DNA of 64,000 nt from Oryzias latipes (Eukaryota > Chordata > Actinopteri > Beloniformes > Adrianichthyidae). A program made the position numbers and the translations under genes. Shown in pieces: positions 1 to 20,418 of this stretch. Each line of letters starts with the position of its first letter. The first letter of the stretch is position 1. A model generated the notes under the pieces. The model had not been told where the DNA came from, searched no databases, and worked only from the letters and a program-made list of their open reading frames with translations. The DNA lies in NCBI RefSeq assembly GCF_002234675.1, contig NC_019866.2, forward strand, positions 5,499,307 to 5,563,306, given 5' to 3'.

Positions 1-913
1 TAAAGTCAAAGGTGAAAGCAAAATGAGGAAATATATTATCTACTGGAATGGAAAGCACCACATGAACCTCAAACCTGGTCTTGGTTTAAAAAAAAAACCC
101 CAGAACATTTGACATTATTTTCTTGTACACCCCTCCAACCTATGGCACTGCATCTCGCCCTACTGCTGTTGCTCCTGTGAATGAAAGCCTCGGTCTTGGC
201 CTTCAGACAGAAGAGGGCTCAGGTAGAACCTGTTTCAAACATTCATGACACATTTCTGTAGGCCCAGAGGTTTTGGTTGAACTGAAAGATGCTTGGAATA
301 TTGCTATGGGAAGGACCTGAACAGAAATGTCAAGTTCTGACTGAATGTGTTACTTTGAATACATTTGAATAAAAAAAAAAATAGAGCTAAACAAATCTTT
401 GAGGAACAGAATACGTATGTTGTCTTCCATCAGCAGCGTTTGATAATAGGTCGTTCAAACCCGTCCACACCGAAATGCCAGTGAGAAGAAAACGGTGAAG
501 GTTCTTCGGTTATAAAACGGAGGTTTTACTTGAACATCTGCACCGGAAGGGGGGCATTAGTTTGAACCTTTTTGAACATTCACAGATTTGTTTAGCTTTA
601 GATAAATCTATTTGACAGAAGAAAGGCATGTCCACAAAAAGAGAAGCCTGCATTTTTGGGTCAGCACTCTTATCAAAACAGAATAGATACGTCATTACTT
701 TAGGAATTAGTTCTTTCTAGTTAGGCTGCACAATGAGCGCCAGCTTAAACATCACTACAGTGTTAGAGTACTGGGCTCTGTCCGTGTGCCGCCTCTGCTG
801 CACACAGATCCTCCTCTAGGTGTCCAGGTGTTCAGGATCCTGCAGGAAACAAACAGACAGACTATGCGACGATGAGATACAAGGCGAAGTGTTGGTGCTG
901 CCTGATGAGCAGT
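1..913 (-). other. znf652: znf652 3' untranslated region (probable)
   Basis: This stretch lies directly downstream of the znf652 stop codon on the minus strand and has no convincing open frame. It is most simply read as 3' untranslated sequence. I see no clear minus-strand polyadenylation signal in it, so the transcript may end beyond the left edge of the window. Confidence 0.5.
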
Positions 914-8733
<7,820 letters not shown>

Positions 8734-9169
8734 GGAGACCCAATGAAGTGGATGGGAGCACAGAACAATGCCAACAAAAAAAAGAAAAAAAAAGTTCTAT
8801 GGTGCCAAGCTGGACTTGCTTTGTCTGCAAGGAGGAGAAGGGGATGCAAAGCCAATCCCCCACCCCCTTACTGTAGAGACAGGAAGAAGGGGACGAGGTA
8901 GTGAGTGACAGTCAACCGGATTCAAAAAGAGCATCCATGATGTCCAAGGCAGGAAAAACCGCTGGACAGACATAAAAAATGTCCCAAAGCTTGCTCCATT
9001 TGCTTAGAAATCTCCTTTTATAAATCCGGTTTTCGTCCTTTGAGGACTTTAGCTGAGTACAACCTTAAGTCCTTCAAACTGTAAAGTGAGCGAAGGCGAG
9101 CTGATGGCCAGATAGGATGCTGCTGAAAGGACCCCGGTCTTGCTTGAACAGCCATTTACTGTGCATTAC
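8734..9169 (-). other. znf652: znf652 5' untranslated part of the first coding exon
   Basis: Upstream of the znf652 ATG the exon probably extends to 9169, where the minus strand shows a pyrimidine-rich stretch ending in TTTTTCAG followed by the exon. The acceptor would pair with the donor at 13,240 to remove a 4.07-kb first intron. Predicted from splice-site shape only. Confidence 0.55.
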
Positions 9170-10570
9170 CTGAAAAATATGATTAAAAAAAAAAACAAAC
9201 AAGAAGGATTAAGGATGATATTTTAAAAGGCTTCTTCCGCTTCTTTTGATTCTGTGACCTGAAACTGTAGCCGTACTGTCGGGTTTCAAGCTGTGACGGC
9301 TGCAGCCACCCACAAACGTTTCTGTTCTGCCTGTGGGAGTTGTAACGGCTTTCATAAATGAAACGTGAGTAAAATCAATTTCAGCAACTCAGCTTTCTAA
9401 ATATCTCTAAACCACAAAAGAACCACTTCACTACCAGATACAATGCAGAGATGCTTTAATTTCTGGAGTGAAAAACCACAATTTCAGTTAATAAAAGTGA
9501 CTGGCGTGTTTACAGCATAGAAATAGCCAAAGGTAAACCTCAAAGCTGGATGGTAGCAAGAGAACTTTGCTCAAACGAAATACGATCCCAGCGCTGCATC
9601 TAAAATCAGAAATGAAATCGTCCACATTTCCTTTGTTTATAAAAAAAAAAAAAAACTTACCTCAACTGAAAATATCTTTTCAGTCTCTCAAATGCATCGT
9701 TAAGGACTATTACAAATACTTTTAAAAAGGCATCGCTGACATAACCAGAGAAGCACTGATCAAGCAGATGTTAGTCATTTGCTTAAGACAACACAAATGC
9801 ATACATTTCCCCATTGACTGTTAGAGAGCGTAGTGTAAACCACAACGCTGGAGCTTGTATTGCAAATACAACCACAGGAAACCGGAGGTCTACCTGACAG
9901 TGGAGCTTATGTGCTACTTATTCTCCATCATTACAATTCTAAATGAGAAAGAATTTCAAAATGATGCTGAAAAAATAGAATTTCTGTAGAATATTAACGG
10001 TATCATTTGTAGAATGATGGTTTTGTGTGCATCCATCCTTCAAAACGGTGTCAGCTTGACCCCCCACAGTCCGCTCAACGATCGGTGTGTGCAGGAGGCA
10101 GGAGGGCGGTTGCTTTGCTTGAAAACCTCTTTGAGCAGAAAACAAAAGGCGCATTTCCTTTCTTGGAAACAGCAAACATCCTCCCTTAAACATCTTCACT
10201 AACTTCTTATGCTTCCATGTTAACAAACAACCCTCGGCTGAATGCAAAAAGAAATACTGCAACAACAGGCTTTTGTGTGTTTGAACATTCCCTTCACAGA
10301 TAACATCTACTTTGCAAGTTTATCTTCAAGGTTGTAGCAAAAGTTTGCAAACATGTTAAAGAAAATGTGAAAAACACAGGAATTTATGACAACGGCAAAG
10401 ATATGACAGTAAATATTTATGTGTTAAACATAAATTAAACATAAATTTTTAAGTGAATATAGATCCAAAAACATTTCTGTTCTGTTTTTTTTAATTGCAG
10501 AAAAAAAAATCAATCAAGATATGAGAATAACATCTGAAACTTGAAAAATTTTGCGTTACTTTTAAACTTC

Positions 10571-10640
10571 CTGAGGTGTGGCGCAGTGGGTTGGTAAACA
10601 GAAGGTCACGGGGTCAAATCCTATGTAAAGTCAAAGTGAA
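10571..10640 (+). mobile_element. tRNA-derived SINE head (truncated)
   Basis: TGGCGCAGTGGG resembles an internal polymerase III A box. GGGTCAAATCC, about 35 bases downstream, resembles a B box. The spacing fits a tRNA-derived SINE promoter. The segment lacks a tRNA fold with intact arms, so it is not a tRNA gene. No flanking duplication was identified. Confidence 0.6.
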
Positions 10641-10769
10641 GTTGCATCAGGAAGATTTATGTTGTAGTGGTAACGACAAGAAGAAAATAATTCCCTATAT
10701 TCATTTCTTCTATTTTGATCTTTTTACTGATCTGTTCTTCCACTCAGATTTTTAAATACGGTGCATTAA

Positions 10770-10784
10770 GGGGGGGGGGGGGGG
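10770..10784 (+). repeat. poly(G) tract
   Basis: Fifteen consecutive G residues in znf652 intron 1. It is one of five long G or C homopolymers in the window. Confidence 0.95.
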
Positions 10785-11629
10785 CACCTGCGTCCTTTGC
10801 ACACCGACTTGGATCCTCTCTAAGAACTGAAAAACACTGAAGAGAGCTTTAGAATCACAGGGGGAGGGAGAGCTTGCTACTGACAGGGCAACTTAACTCA
10901 CGTGGTTGTCCTAGACACAAAGCCTAGCAGATTATCATGTGTATAGATGACAGAGCAATGTAAACGGCACGAGAAAATAAGAGCCTGGACCTGCGTTAAC
11001 AAGCAATCTGTTTACAGTCCTTTTCAAGCACAGACACGTCAGAATAATATTTAGAGGGATTTAAAAATCTATTTAAACGGCTCCTCACAACCAACACGCT
11101 GTTGCAAACCGTAATGATTAGGTAAAGAGAAAAAAAAGAAGCATAGTAAGACTAGCTATACTTGAATAACCGTTATCAACACCACTGATGAGTCATTTTT
11201 GGGTTTCACTCAATGTGAAAAAGCGGCACTCCTTTGATGTGGGAATGCTGTAAAGCGGCGAGCTCTCAATATCAATGACTTGTTAAATTTCGAGGTCAGA
11301 GCTCCCGAAAGCAGTGGCTGCAAGAAACCCTTCATTTTAAAAACTGCTATAAAGCTTAAAGTCACATCCTGGCACACAAAGAAAATGACAGTCTGTGACG
11401 GGCCATTTCACTAATCCAATGAACACTGAAAGTAAAAATAAAACCTGTTGTGAAAACACTTTTTCCAGCAGAACTTTCAGAAAGGTGCTGAGAAAACAAA
11501 ACTTATCTAATTTATAAACAGGTCACAAAACCAGATATGTATTATAAAAGTGTTATTGGGAGCACTTAACTACAGAATCAACACTTTTGGGCCAAAGCTG
11601 TCAACTTTTTGGCTATTGTGACAATACAG

Positions 11630-12075
11630 TTGAGACCTTTGTCGTCTTAATCATCTTCTGAGCTATTTTCAAAGTGTTCCCAGTGCTCTTTTAATTACGA
11701 TTATGTTGTTTTTATCCAAAATCAATAAACCTGTGTCGTTTTCTAGGAGACAGTTTCAGCAGAGCGGCAGTACTTCATTAGAAACCTGTCTCTAAGTTAG
11801 CGCGGAGTAAGCCCACCTTAATTCTTCCTACAGAGGACCAACGTGGATCTAGTCATATACAAGTGCATCATCAGAATAGAGTTTGTGGCCCGCCCAACAC
11901 ATTTTCGACGCAACAAATACAATCTTTTGCAAACAGCTTTTTTCGTCTGCTCCCGATTTAAAAAAATACCAACGCCACCGTTTTTCTTTGTATATGCCCT
12001 CTATAATCAGAAAAAATGTCACAACAACATGTTAAAAACAAACTCCTCATCAGAGTGGCTCTTTAACCTTGCGCC
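11630..12075 (-). mobile_element. Family B element, copy 3
   Basis: Minus-orientation copy. It shows the inverse of the terminal block (TCATCAGAGTGGCTCTTT near 12,047), the inverse of the AACATGTT / GTGACATTTTTTCTG block, the GAGCAGACGAAAA block, and the CAGAGCGGCAG block shared with copy 8. The middle, including the GCTAGC core, is deleted relative to copies 4 and 10. Confidence 0.7.
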
Positions 12076-12949
12076 CCGAACCCATCAAATCTGTGCAACC
12101 TCTTTCGTCTGGACACTAAAGAGCTTGACCCTTGTAAACCGATGGAGGACCATGTGAAGGTGCAAATTCCTTACACTGTCCAAACTCATAAGACTTCGAC
12201 CAGTTCACTGTGCAGAGCACCACAGGGGCACTGCAGGCCTCTCTGTTGGTATTTGGCCCCTAAGCTCATAATTGGGTCATGGAGCAGTTTCTTGGGTCAC
12301 GCAGATCGTTTAGAGTATTACGAAAAGGCTGAGGAGTCAACTCCTCCCCCCATTATTTTTGTCTCGTTCCTGGACAGGACCATCATGCTAATAAGCATGT
12401 CAAAACCCACACAGGTCAATTTCACCTCCGATTAAAAAGACGCAAAAACAAGGATGCATGTCCGAATAAGAGCAGAAAATACAAACGTATGCAGTTCTGC
12501 CAATATTTTCTGAATAAAATCAAAACAGCTGCAGTTTTAGAAGGGAACGCAAAGGGTTAACACTAAAAAGGCAACACTGTACAGCGAATAACACAAGCAG
12601 GCCTGGTCAAGCTACTTAGCTTGCTAGCGACTGTCTTTAGATACCAACCTGAGTACACATGACAAGCTAACTCGGCTACATTAGCTCGTGATGCAGTCTG
12701 CAGGTTACTTTAGGTGCACAATAGTCACACACACTTGCACAAGCGAAGCCCTCAAACGACCAGTTTTGCTGACACACAATATTTTCAACCCGATGAGAAG
12801 ACTTTCACTTTTTTAACCAGCAACCGTCCGATTTGTTGCTAGCTAGCCAAATAGCTAACGTCAAGTAAATAGCAATTATGTCACGCTTATTTTCGATTGT
12901 GCACAAGGAATTTAATGCATGACAGTCATGGAGCCCGCACGAAGCTAAA

Positions 12950-13560
12950 TAGACAGACCCGTGTCATGCTTTGTTTTGTTTGTACCCCTCTTGCTGCGCG
13001 CCGCTGTCCCAACAAAACCCCCTGCCCTGCGCTGGAACTGACAAACCCACTCAACTCGACACACACACATACACAGACAGTGCCAAAGTCAGCGCTCGGT
13101 GAGCTCGCGCCGCTCCTACCGCTGCTTCGGACGCCGGAGATCCGCGCGGACGTCTCCCCACAGCTGCCATGGGTGTCATTCACGTGGAACACGACGGAAC
13201 ACGGCGCTGTTTTGTGTTGTGGGTTCTTTGCTGGCTTACCTCCGTCGAGAGCGACCTTCTTCTTCTGGCGTTCGCGCAATCAATCAGAGTTGGCAGTTGC
13301 ACAGATTATTCAGGGTTGCACTTTTTTCCGCTCCCTCCAGATTTGCGATTTACACAAGCCGGTGCTGTCATCTGTATTTGTTAACAAAATCCGGGGGGTC
13401 AGAAATCTTACATGCTAAAGTGCGTTACAATCCTCGGAGAACAACCGGCTCCGCTACGTGGCCCTTCCAAGAAGTGGCGCGCGCCACCGCCGTCCCGACT
13501 GCCGTCAAATGAGCAGTCGTTGAAAATGCACAGTGGATCCCGCCGCCCCTCCACCGCCAC
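12950..13560 (-). promoter_or_regulatory. znf652: CpG-rich znf652 promoter and predicted noncoding exon 1
   Basis: The window is otherwise AT-rich, but this stretch is rich in CG dinucleotides (for example around 13,085-13,150 and 13,440-13,570). On the minus strand GACGGAG followed by GTAAGC gives a strong splice donor with the last exon base at 13,240. Together these suggest a CpG-island promoter and an untranslated first exon running from somewhere near 13.5 kb to 13,240. The start site itself cannot be placed. Open frames seen here on both strands have no recognisable similarity and reflect the scarcity of AT-rich stops. Confidence 0.55.
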
Positions 13561-13689
13561 CCGCGGCAAAAGCTTGAATGTGAGCCTGATCCAAGCAAGT
13601 GAATGTAACTATATAACTCTGTAGAACAACATTTAACTGTAGGTTTAGGTTACAGAGACATAAATTACCAAAGTGTCTGCCACAGCAAG

Positions 13690-14065
13690 CCACAAGCTCT
13701 GTACTCCGCTTCGTTACCATGTATCCACTTAAGGACGACTTGGTCCATGAACGTCTTAATTTTCTTTATCTGAGTTGGCATCTGACTTAAAACTGTACGG
13801 CGGAATAGTTCCAATATTACTCACTACTTTTGTTGCACTGCTAATGTTAGGTTGGAGGTGAGAGGTGTGATAAACACAGGCTGTAAGCTAGCAGGTGAGA
13901 GTGTAAACAAATGAATGATGGGAAAGGGGGCGGGCTTACCACGCACCAACCGAGCCTCCCACAACTCAATAGGTGAATTTAATGAACTCCCGCTGCTCTG
14001 CAGAAACTATGTCCTAGAACAACATGGTGACATGAAATGTATTGGCATTTAAAGAGTCACTTAAA
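13690..14065 (+). mobile_element. Family B element, copy 2 (right half)
   Basis: It contains the shared right-hand blocks: the GAGTTGGCATCTGACTTAAAACTG region, CCAATATTACTCACTAC, CAGGCTGTAAGCTAGCAGG (near 13,880), a GTAAACAAATGAATGATGGG block and the CTCTGCAGAAA block. The left half is missing. It lies between the znf652 promoter and the phb 3' end. Confidence 0.7.
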
Positions 14066-14534
14066 AACAACAAAGAGCGCTTCTCACAGATAATAATAAT
14101 AATAATATTGTGCTCTTGTGGCATTTTCTCATCATGGACATTATTTATATAAGAGATGTGCTGCACTGCAGGAGGCAAATGTTGGACACAATGACAGGTT
14201 TATGAGTCCCCAGACCCCCCCAGGCAAATAAAACAAGACGTTGCAAATTTGTTGTACCTGTGAATTTTAGAAGCAAAATTTCCTTTATTGTCGTTGTATG
14301 CACAACAAAATTATGATGCTCCCACAGGTGTTAAACAAAAAGGATTAGATATAAAACTACATTTTAAGTTTTAAAAAAAAAGTTTGAACTATGTAAAATC
14401 TAGTGGGATTTTATAAGGACCACCTGTCTAATAATCATGCTGTCTAGAAAAAACTAAACTAATCAGCATCTTGATATGAGGTGGGATGGATTATCTCAGC
14501 AAAGGAGAAGTGTGAACAATGTTTGAGAGACATT

Positions 14535-14778
14535 ATTTTGTGTAAAAAATATGTTTAGCTCATGCTGGTTTGCGGCGCCTTCCATCCGTGAAACCCGAGT
14601 TCGACTCCGGGCTGCTCCCTGTTCCCTTCTCTACCTCTGCTGGTTCCAAGCCCAGTTTGAGAAGGTTGCGTCAGGAAGGGCATCCGGCGTAAAACATTGC
14701 CAAATTTACCATGCGACTTGTTCGCTGTGGCGACCCCTGATGGGAGAAGCCGAAAGTGGAAGATTTTGTGTAAAAAAT
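14535..14778 (+). mobile_element. tRNA-derived SINE with 16-bp target-site duplication
   Basis: ATTTTGTGTAAAAAAT occurs at 14,535-14,550 and again, identically, at 14,763-14,778. Between them lies a tRNA-like head with a B box, GAGTTCGACTCC (about 14,597-14,608). Then comes a body with the common teleost phrases GTTGCGTCAGGAAGGGCATC and CGCTGTGGCGACCCC, ending near AGCCGAAAG. The perfect direct repeat is what target-primed retroposition leaves behind, so the boundaries 14,551-14,762 are firm and the insertion is probably fairly recent. The body resembles the 3' end of an RTE-type LINE partner (from memory). Confidence 0.85.
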
Positions 14779-15307
14779 GGTTCAGCTCTTGGAATTCATT
14801 TCATGCAAATTGGGAGCAAAAACAACTGTTCTTATTTACACCCATTTAAATCCCACCAACATTCTTAAAACGGCAACACTAGAGCTTTTGCAATTTTATG
14901 TTGAATGAACGTCATTTAAATACATGTGGTTAAGTAGTTATGGCGCTTAAAAAATTCATTTTCGTGGTAAACCAAAAAAATAGTTTTCTACAGCAAACAA
15001 CTGGTTTAGTATTGAATATTTTTACATTTCAGTGAATTTTCCACTAAGTTTATGTAATTTACGTTCTTTAAATAAAACGTTGAAATTAACTGACACTGTT
15101 AAGTTTGAGGATTAAAAAAATTGAAACGTGGCAAATTTCAAATTTGTTCCTTAAACTGAGTTGGGGCAAATATAGAAAAAAGGGGACCTTAAGGCAGTTT
15201 GCGTTTTCTCATTGGCTGAAGGGGCACTCCCTTGAGTAAGCCCCGCCTCTTCCCTGTGACCATGCTTTTTAGTGGGCAGGGTTGGGTCTAATTCTTACCT
15301 TGATTGT

Positions 15308-15520
15308 TTAACCCTTGTGCTATCCTAGGCACTTTAACATTGGGAGTGGGGTCATCTAGACCCACTAGACAGTATGCTGAACCTTTTTTCTTCAATGATT
15401 TGTGATCTTCACTGGTGTCCATGGATTACATTAAATCTTTCCACCTTTATCCACCTTTGTCATGGTAGGGAGAACACATCAAGGTAAGGGTGGGGTCATC
15501 TAAGATAGCACAAGGGTTAA
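15308..15520 (+). mobile_element. Family A MITE, copy 1 (complete)
   Basis: Begins TTAACCCTTGTGCTATC and ends with its exact reverse complement, GATAGCACAAGGGTTAA (15,504-15,520). This is a perfect 17-bp terminal inverted repeat around 213 bp. Next to the termini are subterminal blocks CCTAGGCACTTTAACATTGG and GGGGTCATCTAAGATAG. No open frame. Other copies are at 51,208-51,377, 62,277-62,489 and, degraded, 27,050-27,207. Confidence 0.85.
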
Positions 15521-15899
15521 TCAGTAATACAGAATGGATCCAAATGTGTGACAACCATCCAGTGCATCTCAGATGAGCACCTCAAAAAGTCTGCAGAAAA
15601 AGTCACTAAGGTAACAGAAACAAACTCTTATTGACTGATTCAGACTAAGACAATGGTGTACTATTTTATTCCAACATATTTTAGATGGAGATCACGGAAT
15701 ATTATGAGCTTTGGAGATTTTTTTTTTGTTTGCATGTCACTTCTTTAGGAAACAAAGGAGTACAGCAAAGGGTGAGGCTAATTTAAATGCTGAAGCTATC
15801 TTTTGGGTCATATCATGTGTTGGGGAGATATATTCCTTTGGTTGACCTTATTTACCCAGTCTTGTCATGTTGAGTAATCCAAACCAACAAAGTAAGCCA

Positions 15900-16480
15900 C
15901 TGAGAGGTAGAAATAACTTTATTTAATCATTTTCTCAAGTGTTGGGTTTACATTTTTTCCTTAACCTCAAAGATGCAGCAACAGCTGAAAAGAATTAAGT
16001 GTCAGACAGGCACATTTTAATTCAATAAGGGGTGGCAATGACATTGGTGAAGAGATATATTTGCTTGATTTCAGCTTTGAAAATTTGATCAGATTTGACA
16101 GAATGATTGAGTTCACCAATTTCTTTTAACAAATGACTGTTGCTTTGAAATATGCAGTGTTTTGATCCTGAAACTTGTCCACAAAAACTTTCTGTATCTC
16201 TGATAACTATTTACTTTGTATAGGCAATTAAAGAGAGTCATTTAACCCCTTCACTTCCATGTACAAGGGTAAACTTCATGAACAAATCCGTCTCACACCT
16301 CTCACTCTACCTCCCACGATGCAGCCTTACGGCCTTTCCCAGTCCAGTGGTGGTTAGAGATAGAGTGAGAGGAATGTACGCAAAAAGGAGAGGACCCCAA
16401 ACTGAACCTTCCGACCGCCCTCTACATGGCCGGGAAAACAGCTGAAGACGGCTAAAGCGGGAAAATGGAGCGGCGTGCTA
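15900..16480 (-). other. phb: phb 3' untranslated region
   Basis: Downstream of the phb stop on the minus strand. A canonical AATAAA (plus-strand TTTATT at 15,918-15,923) is a good candidate polyadenylation signal and would give a 3' UTR of about 0.55 kb. Confidence 0.6.
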
Positions 16481-19400
16481 TCACGGCTGCAGCTGGAACA
16501 ACGTGCCCTGTCCGGAGGGCAGGTATGTGACGTTACGGGAGCGCGCCAGCTGGAAGGCGATGTCCTCGGCTGCCTCAAGCTTACGCAGCTCCACTAAACC
16601 ATCACCTGCATCCATCAGAGAGTTGGCAATGAGTAAGGCAGCTTGGGAATCTCCCTCTGCTGAGATGATGGTCGCCTGCTTCTGTTGCTCTGCCTATGAA
16701 CACAAAAAAACACTTTAAGGGTTTGCCTTTATTTTAAAAGGAAAATAAAAGGATAAATATGTTGGTGCCAAAGGAGGTCACCAACGCTACAGTACCTTTT
16801 CCACAACAAAGCGAGCCCTCTCTGCCTCCTGTTGGGCCACTTGTTTCATCTCAACGGCTTCTGTGAATTCTTTACCGAAGGTCAAATGTGTCTAAATGAA
16901 AACAATAAAGGTCTTTATGCAAGCTAAGGCACAGAATGCATCACTGATGTAACATATAAAAAGGAATCCTACCAGTGAAACATCATCCAAGATGAGGCCA
17001 AAGGTGGTTGCTCTTTCTGTGAGGTCTTCACTGACCTGTCGAGACACCAGCTCTCTCTGAGTGATGAGCTCACCTGCATCAAACCTGGCCTGTGGGGGAA
17101 ACCAAAGACAAAAGCTTCAGTTTGTTCAACAGATCCCTGCATGAAACGGTAAAAACTTAATGGGTCATATACTCACCACCACAGCCTTTAAGACCTCAGT
17201 GGTGATGGACGGCAGCACTCTTTCATCGTAGTCCTCTCCAATGCTGGTGAAGATGCGAGGCAGCTGACTCGTCACCGGCCGGAACAGGATACGCAGAGTG
17301 ATGTTGACATTTTGCAGATCTGCAGAGTGAATCAAATTACAAAGGAAACCTTTAACCCAATGAAGTGAGAAGAATAAGTGTACCGTATTTTCCGGACTAT
17401 AAGTCGCCCTTTTTTCATAGTTTGGCAAGGGGTGCGACTGATACTCCGCAGCGACTTATATTAGAAATAAATTGAAATAAATACATTGTTAACCCCCTGT
17501 TATGTTCATTTGTGAGGAACAGAGATGATGTTCCTGGGTCAATTTGATGTATGAGGTATGTTAAGTGTTAAGTGACTCAGAGAATCAGCAAACTTTTTTT
17601 TACAGTAAGATCTTGAAGGCTAACAACATAATATTCTATTTTCCAATGATTTCATAGATTCAGAAATGCAATAAAAATGACAACTGTTTCTACAAATACA
17701 GGATGAAAACAGTATTATTTGGCCAATGATGCTTCATGAAAGGAAAAAAAAAATAAAAAAGGGAAAGAATTACTGTGAAATTATGAGATAAACAGTCTGC
17801 TATGATTGTGTCATATGAGGTTGTGCAAGTTATTAGTTCTTGGTCTCAGATTTTGTCAAAGAAATTTCCCGTCAAAATGCGACTTATAGTCCAGTGCGAC
17901 TTATCTGTGTTTTTTTCTACTTTATAATGCATTTTTGGGCTGGTGCGACTTATACTCAGGAGCGACTTATAGTCCGGAAAATACGGTAGTGACTTTTTGT
18001 GTTGGAAGATAAACACAGAAGACACGGATGGTGTTGAGAGATCAGGTTCATTTTATTTTCTACAAAAGCATCTGTCAGGATTTTGCTGGATGCACAAAAT
18101 CATTCAGAGACTAGAGCTGCATCTGAATTACAACTGCTATCAGCGATACTTATGTCTTTCAGCGAACCAGTTTGATGACTTGCTGTCCAGAGGAGGGAAA
18201 AATAGGAATAAAATCAGAGGATCTTTTTTGAATATTTTTGTCTTGATACAAATAAGAATACGATGTTTCCTAAAGAAGTGATTGCAACAATTAGATTTCT
18301 TCCATGTTGGTTTTGGACACCAGCCGCTGCTCACATATTCAACATGTAACTATTAAAGCTGACTTCCTGATTATGTGATGCAAAGCTTTGCCAAAGTTCA
18401 GATATTTGAACTCTAGAAAAATTGTGCCGTGAGAGCACTGCGCTTCAAGCAGCACATGACTTCACATTATGTCTTTACGTTGACTTAACATTAAAACTGG
18501 GTCAATTGCATTCAGTGTGAACACAACATGACAAATTAAACAAGAACTTGTACCTTTGCTGCCTGTGATGACGGGCACATTGCGTGGACGTGAGCGGCAA
18601 TCAAAGATGACCGGCTTCTGAACCCAGGGAATGAGAAAGTGAGTTCCTTCTCCAACCACAATGTCCTGCACTCCTCTGAACCGGTCAAATATTACAGCCC
18701 GGTGCCCTGCATCAACTACAAACAAACCAACAGTCAGTCATTTCAAACATGATTACATTTTAGCAGGAAGGGCTCCTTTTAGTTTTAGACAAAGAACTGC
18801 TATTAGAGGCCAATATATGGTCAGAATTATGCACTGGTAGATTATCAGTGCATATTATAAGTTTAATACACAATGTTGACAAAATTTAATTAACAGAATA
18901 ATTATGACTAAACAAAGAACACATTTTTATAATGCAAAAACAAAATAGATGGATTTATTTCAAATAAGGACAATTCAATAATTGAAGGTGGTCATCCTGG
19001 CTAAAGAAAGTAAAACTTTTGTGATATTTAGATGGTCCTCAGTAACTCTGTGGTTCAAAGTCATCCTTTTGACCCAGTGGAGACCTCAGTGTTTTGTAAA
19101 TAAAGCTGAATTTGTGACAATCAAAGATGTAAAATTGACTATGACATTAATTAGGACAAATATGTTATATCGGTTGCTGGAGTGAGCTTTTTCCACGTAA
19201 GGCTACTTTAAAGAATAAGCCCTTTAAAGCTTTCTTAGACTTTGCAGGCGTTTACTAGCACTTGTTTATACTGTTGTGATGCTCTATAATGGGTGTTAGT
19301 CATGACACTTTTTTACCTGCAGTGGGACTAAACATTTGTTTGCTTGATGTGTCATTGAATCCCTTAAACAAAGCCACATCTCCACTTTTCTAGCCCGACT

Positions 19401-20418
19401 TCCAGTTAGTCTTTGGATTGACCTAAAGATTGTATTTGTTTCTAAAGCTATTAAAGGGTTAGGTGGTTTAAGGTGCCAGCATCCAGCGATTACTTACTTT
19501 TAGTTCCTCTTAAATTTCAGCTTAAGATTAGCAGAGATTTAGCTTTCTTAGCAACAGTGTCAGAGATGCAGATTCAACCTTGGCTGCATTTAAGTCTGCA
19601 TTAGAAAACTACTTTTTTACTAAAATAAGAATAAAAACATTAGATAAAACCAATTTAAGAATTTGTATAGTGTGAAAAAAAATTTGTTTCCTCTCCAGTG
19701 TAAAGAAACAAGCACTATCATATGTTTTTTTTTTTTAGTATTTTAAAGGTTTAATGATTTTTCTATAGTTTTCTGTTTATTGTAAATCTATAATTAAATA
19801 TAACTAAAACAAAGATTAAGAAATTATTAATAAATGTAAAGGAATTAGTCATGGACCTTTCAAACAGAAACAATGGGCCTATGTGGACCTACTGCTTACA
19901 AAGCTTCTCATTAAGTTTTGTATTTTTCAAGTATTTTTTTAAAGATCATTAATGCAATACATTTATGTCCCCTTCACAGGTCAACAGTGCAGCATGGTGT
20001 TAATGCAACATCCTCCACCGGTGTCAGTCAAGTAAACAATAAACATTTTCCTTAATTATGTCATTTTAAATATGAGTTATTGTGGAGAGACTGCATAAAA
20101 CCCATTGTGTTATTCTGGAGTTATTTTTTTACATGGGGCTACAAAGTTAACAATAACTTGTTTCTAGTGTCAATACCATATTGGCGGGATTTAATGGGTT
20201 TAAACAAGTAACCAGGGATTTCAAACTCCTAAAAACAAAAGACAACAAGCAAATTGAGAGCTATTTTACCAATATAGAGTGAACCAGAACCCTCTTTCTT
20301 TAAATGACTCGTTTTTTTCTTTTTTAGACTCACCATTATAAAGTGCAGAATTCACAACGCCTCCTCCAATGGCGAGAGCCAGACCCAACTTTCCAATGGA
20401 CTCAAATAATTTAGCCAT
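16481..20418 (-). CDS. phb: Prohibitin 1, 6 coding exons
   Basis: Coding exons on the minus strand are 20334-20418, 18554-18715, 17177-17319, 16973-17089, 16796-16891 and 16481-16693. They sum to 816 bases, giving 271 residues plus TGA; human PHB1 has 272. The N-terminus [20 protein letters not shown] contains the hydrophobic anchor. It is followed by the prohibitin/SPFH domain (about residues 25-185), with the hallmark stretches [30 protein letters not shown] and [17 protein letters not shown]. The region from about 175 to 220 ([18 protein letters not shown]) is the helical, coiled-coil part used to assemble with PHB2. The family forms ring complexes in the mitochondrial inner membrane that act as scaffold and chaperone for inner-membrane proteins, m-AAA protease and OPA1 processing. 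No key residue looks lost. The second intron carries a 608-bp transposon (17,381-17,988). A long intron (18,716-20,333) has no other recognised feature. Confidence 0.97.
17381..17988. mobile_element. Inverted-repeat DNA element in phb intron (family C)
   Basis: The element opens with TACCGTATTTTCCGGACTAT and closes with the exact reverse complement. The perfect terminal inverted repeat is about 27 bp (17,381-17,407 against 17,962-17,988). A second motif, GCGACTTATA, recurs in both subterminal regions in opposite orientation. It lies in phb between exons 18,554-18,715 and 17,177-17,319. The flanks read 'agtg' before and 'gtga' after, possibly a short target duplication. No open frame. Confidence 0.85.

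Larger units (their letters stand above)
9170..13239 (-). other. znf652: znf652 first intron (inferred)
   Basis: The region between the inferred untranslated first exon and the first coding exon. It contains a SINE fragment (10,571-10,640), a 15-base G run (10,770-10,784) and a minus-strand family B copy (11,630-12,075). No exon or conserved coding stretch was recognised. The part near 12.9-13.2 kb becomes GC- and CpG-rich toward the promoter. Confidence 0.5.

Noticed and set aside
10571..10640. Possible tRNA gene
   Set aside because: A and B boxes are present, but the anticodon and acceptor arms cannot be paired; it fits a SINE head.
12897..13512. Frames of 117-173 codons on both strands
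   Set aside because: They lie in the CpG-rich promoter region where stop codons are scarce. Composition is not protein-like and no homology is recognised.
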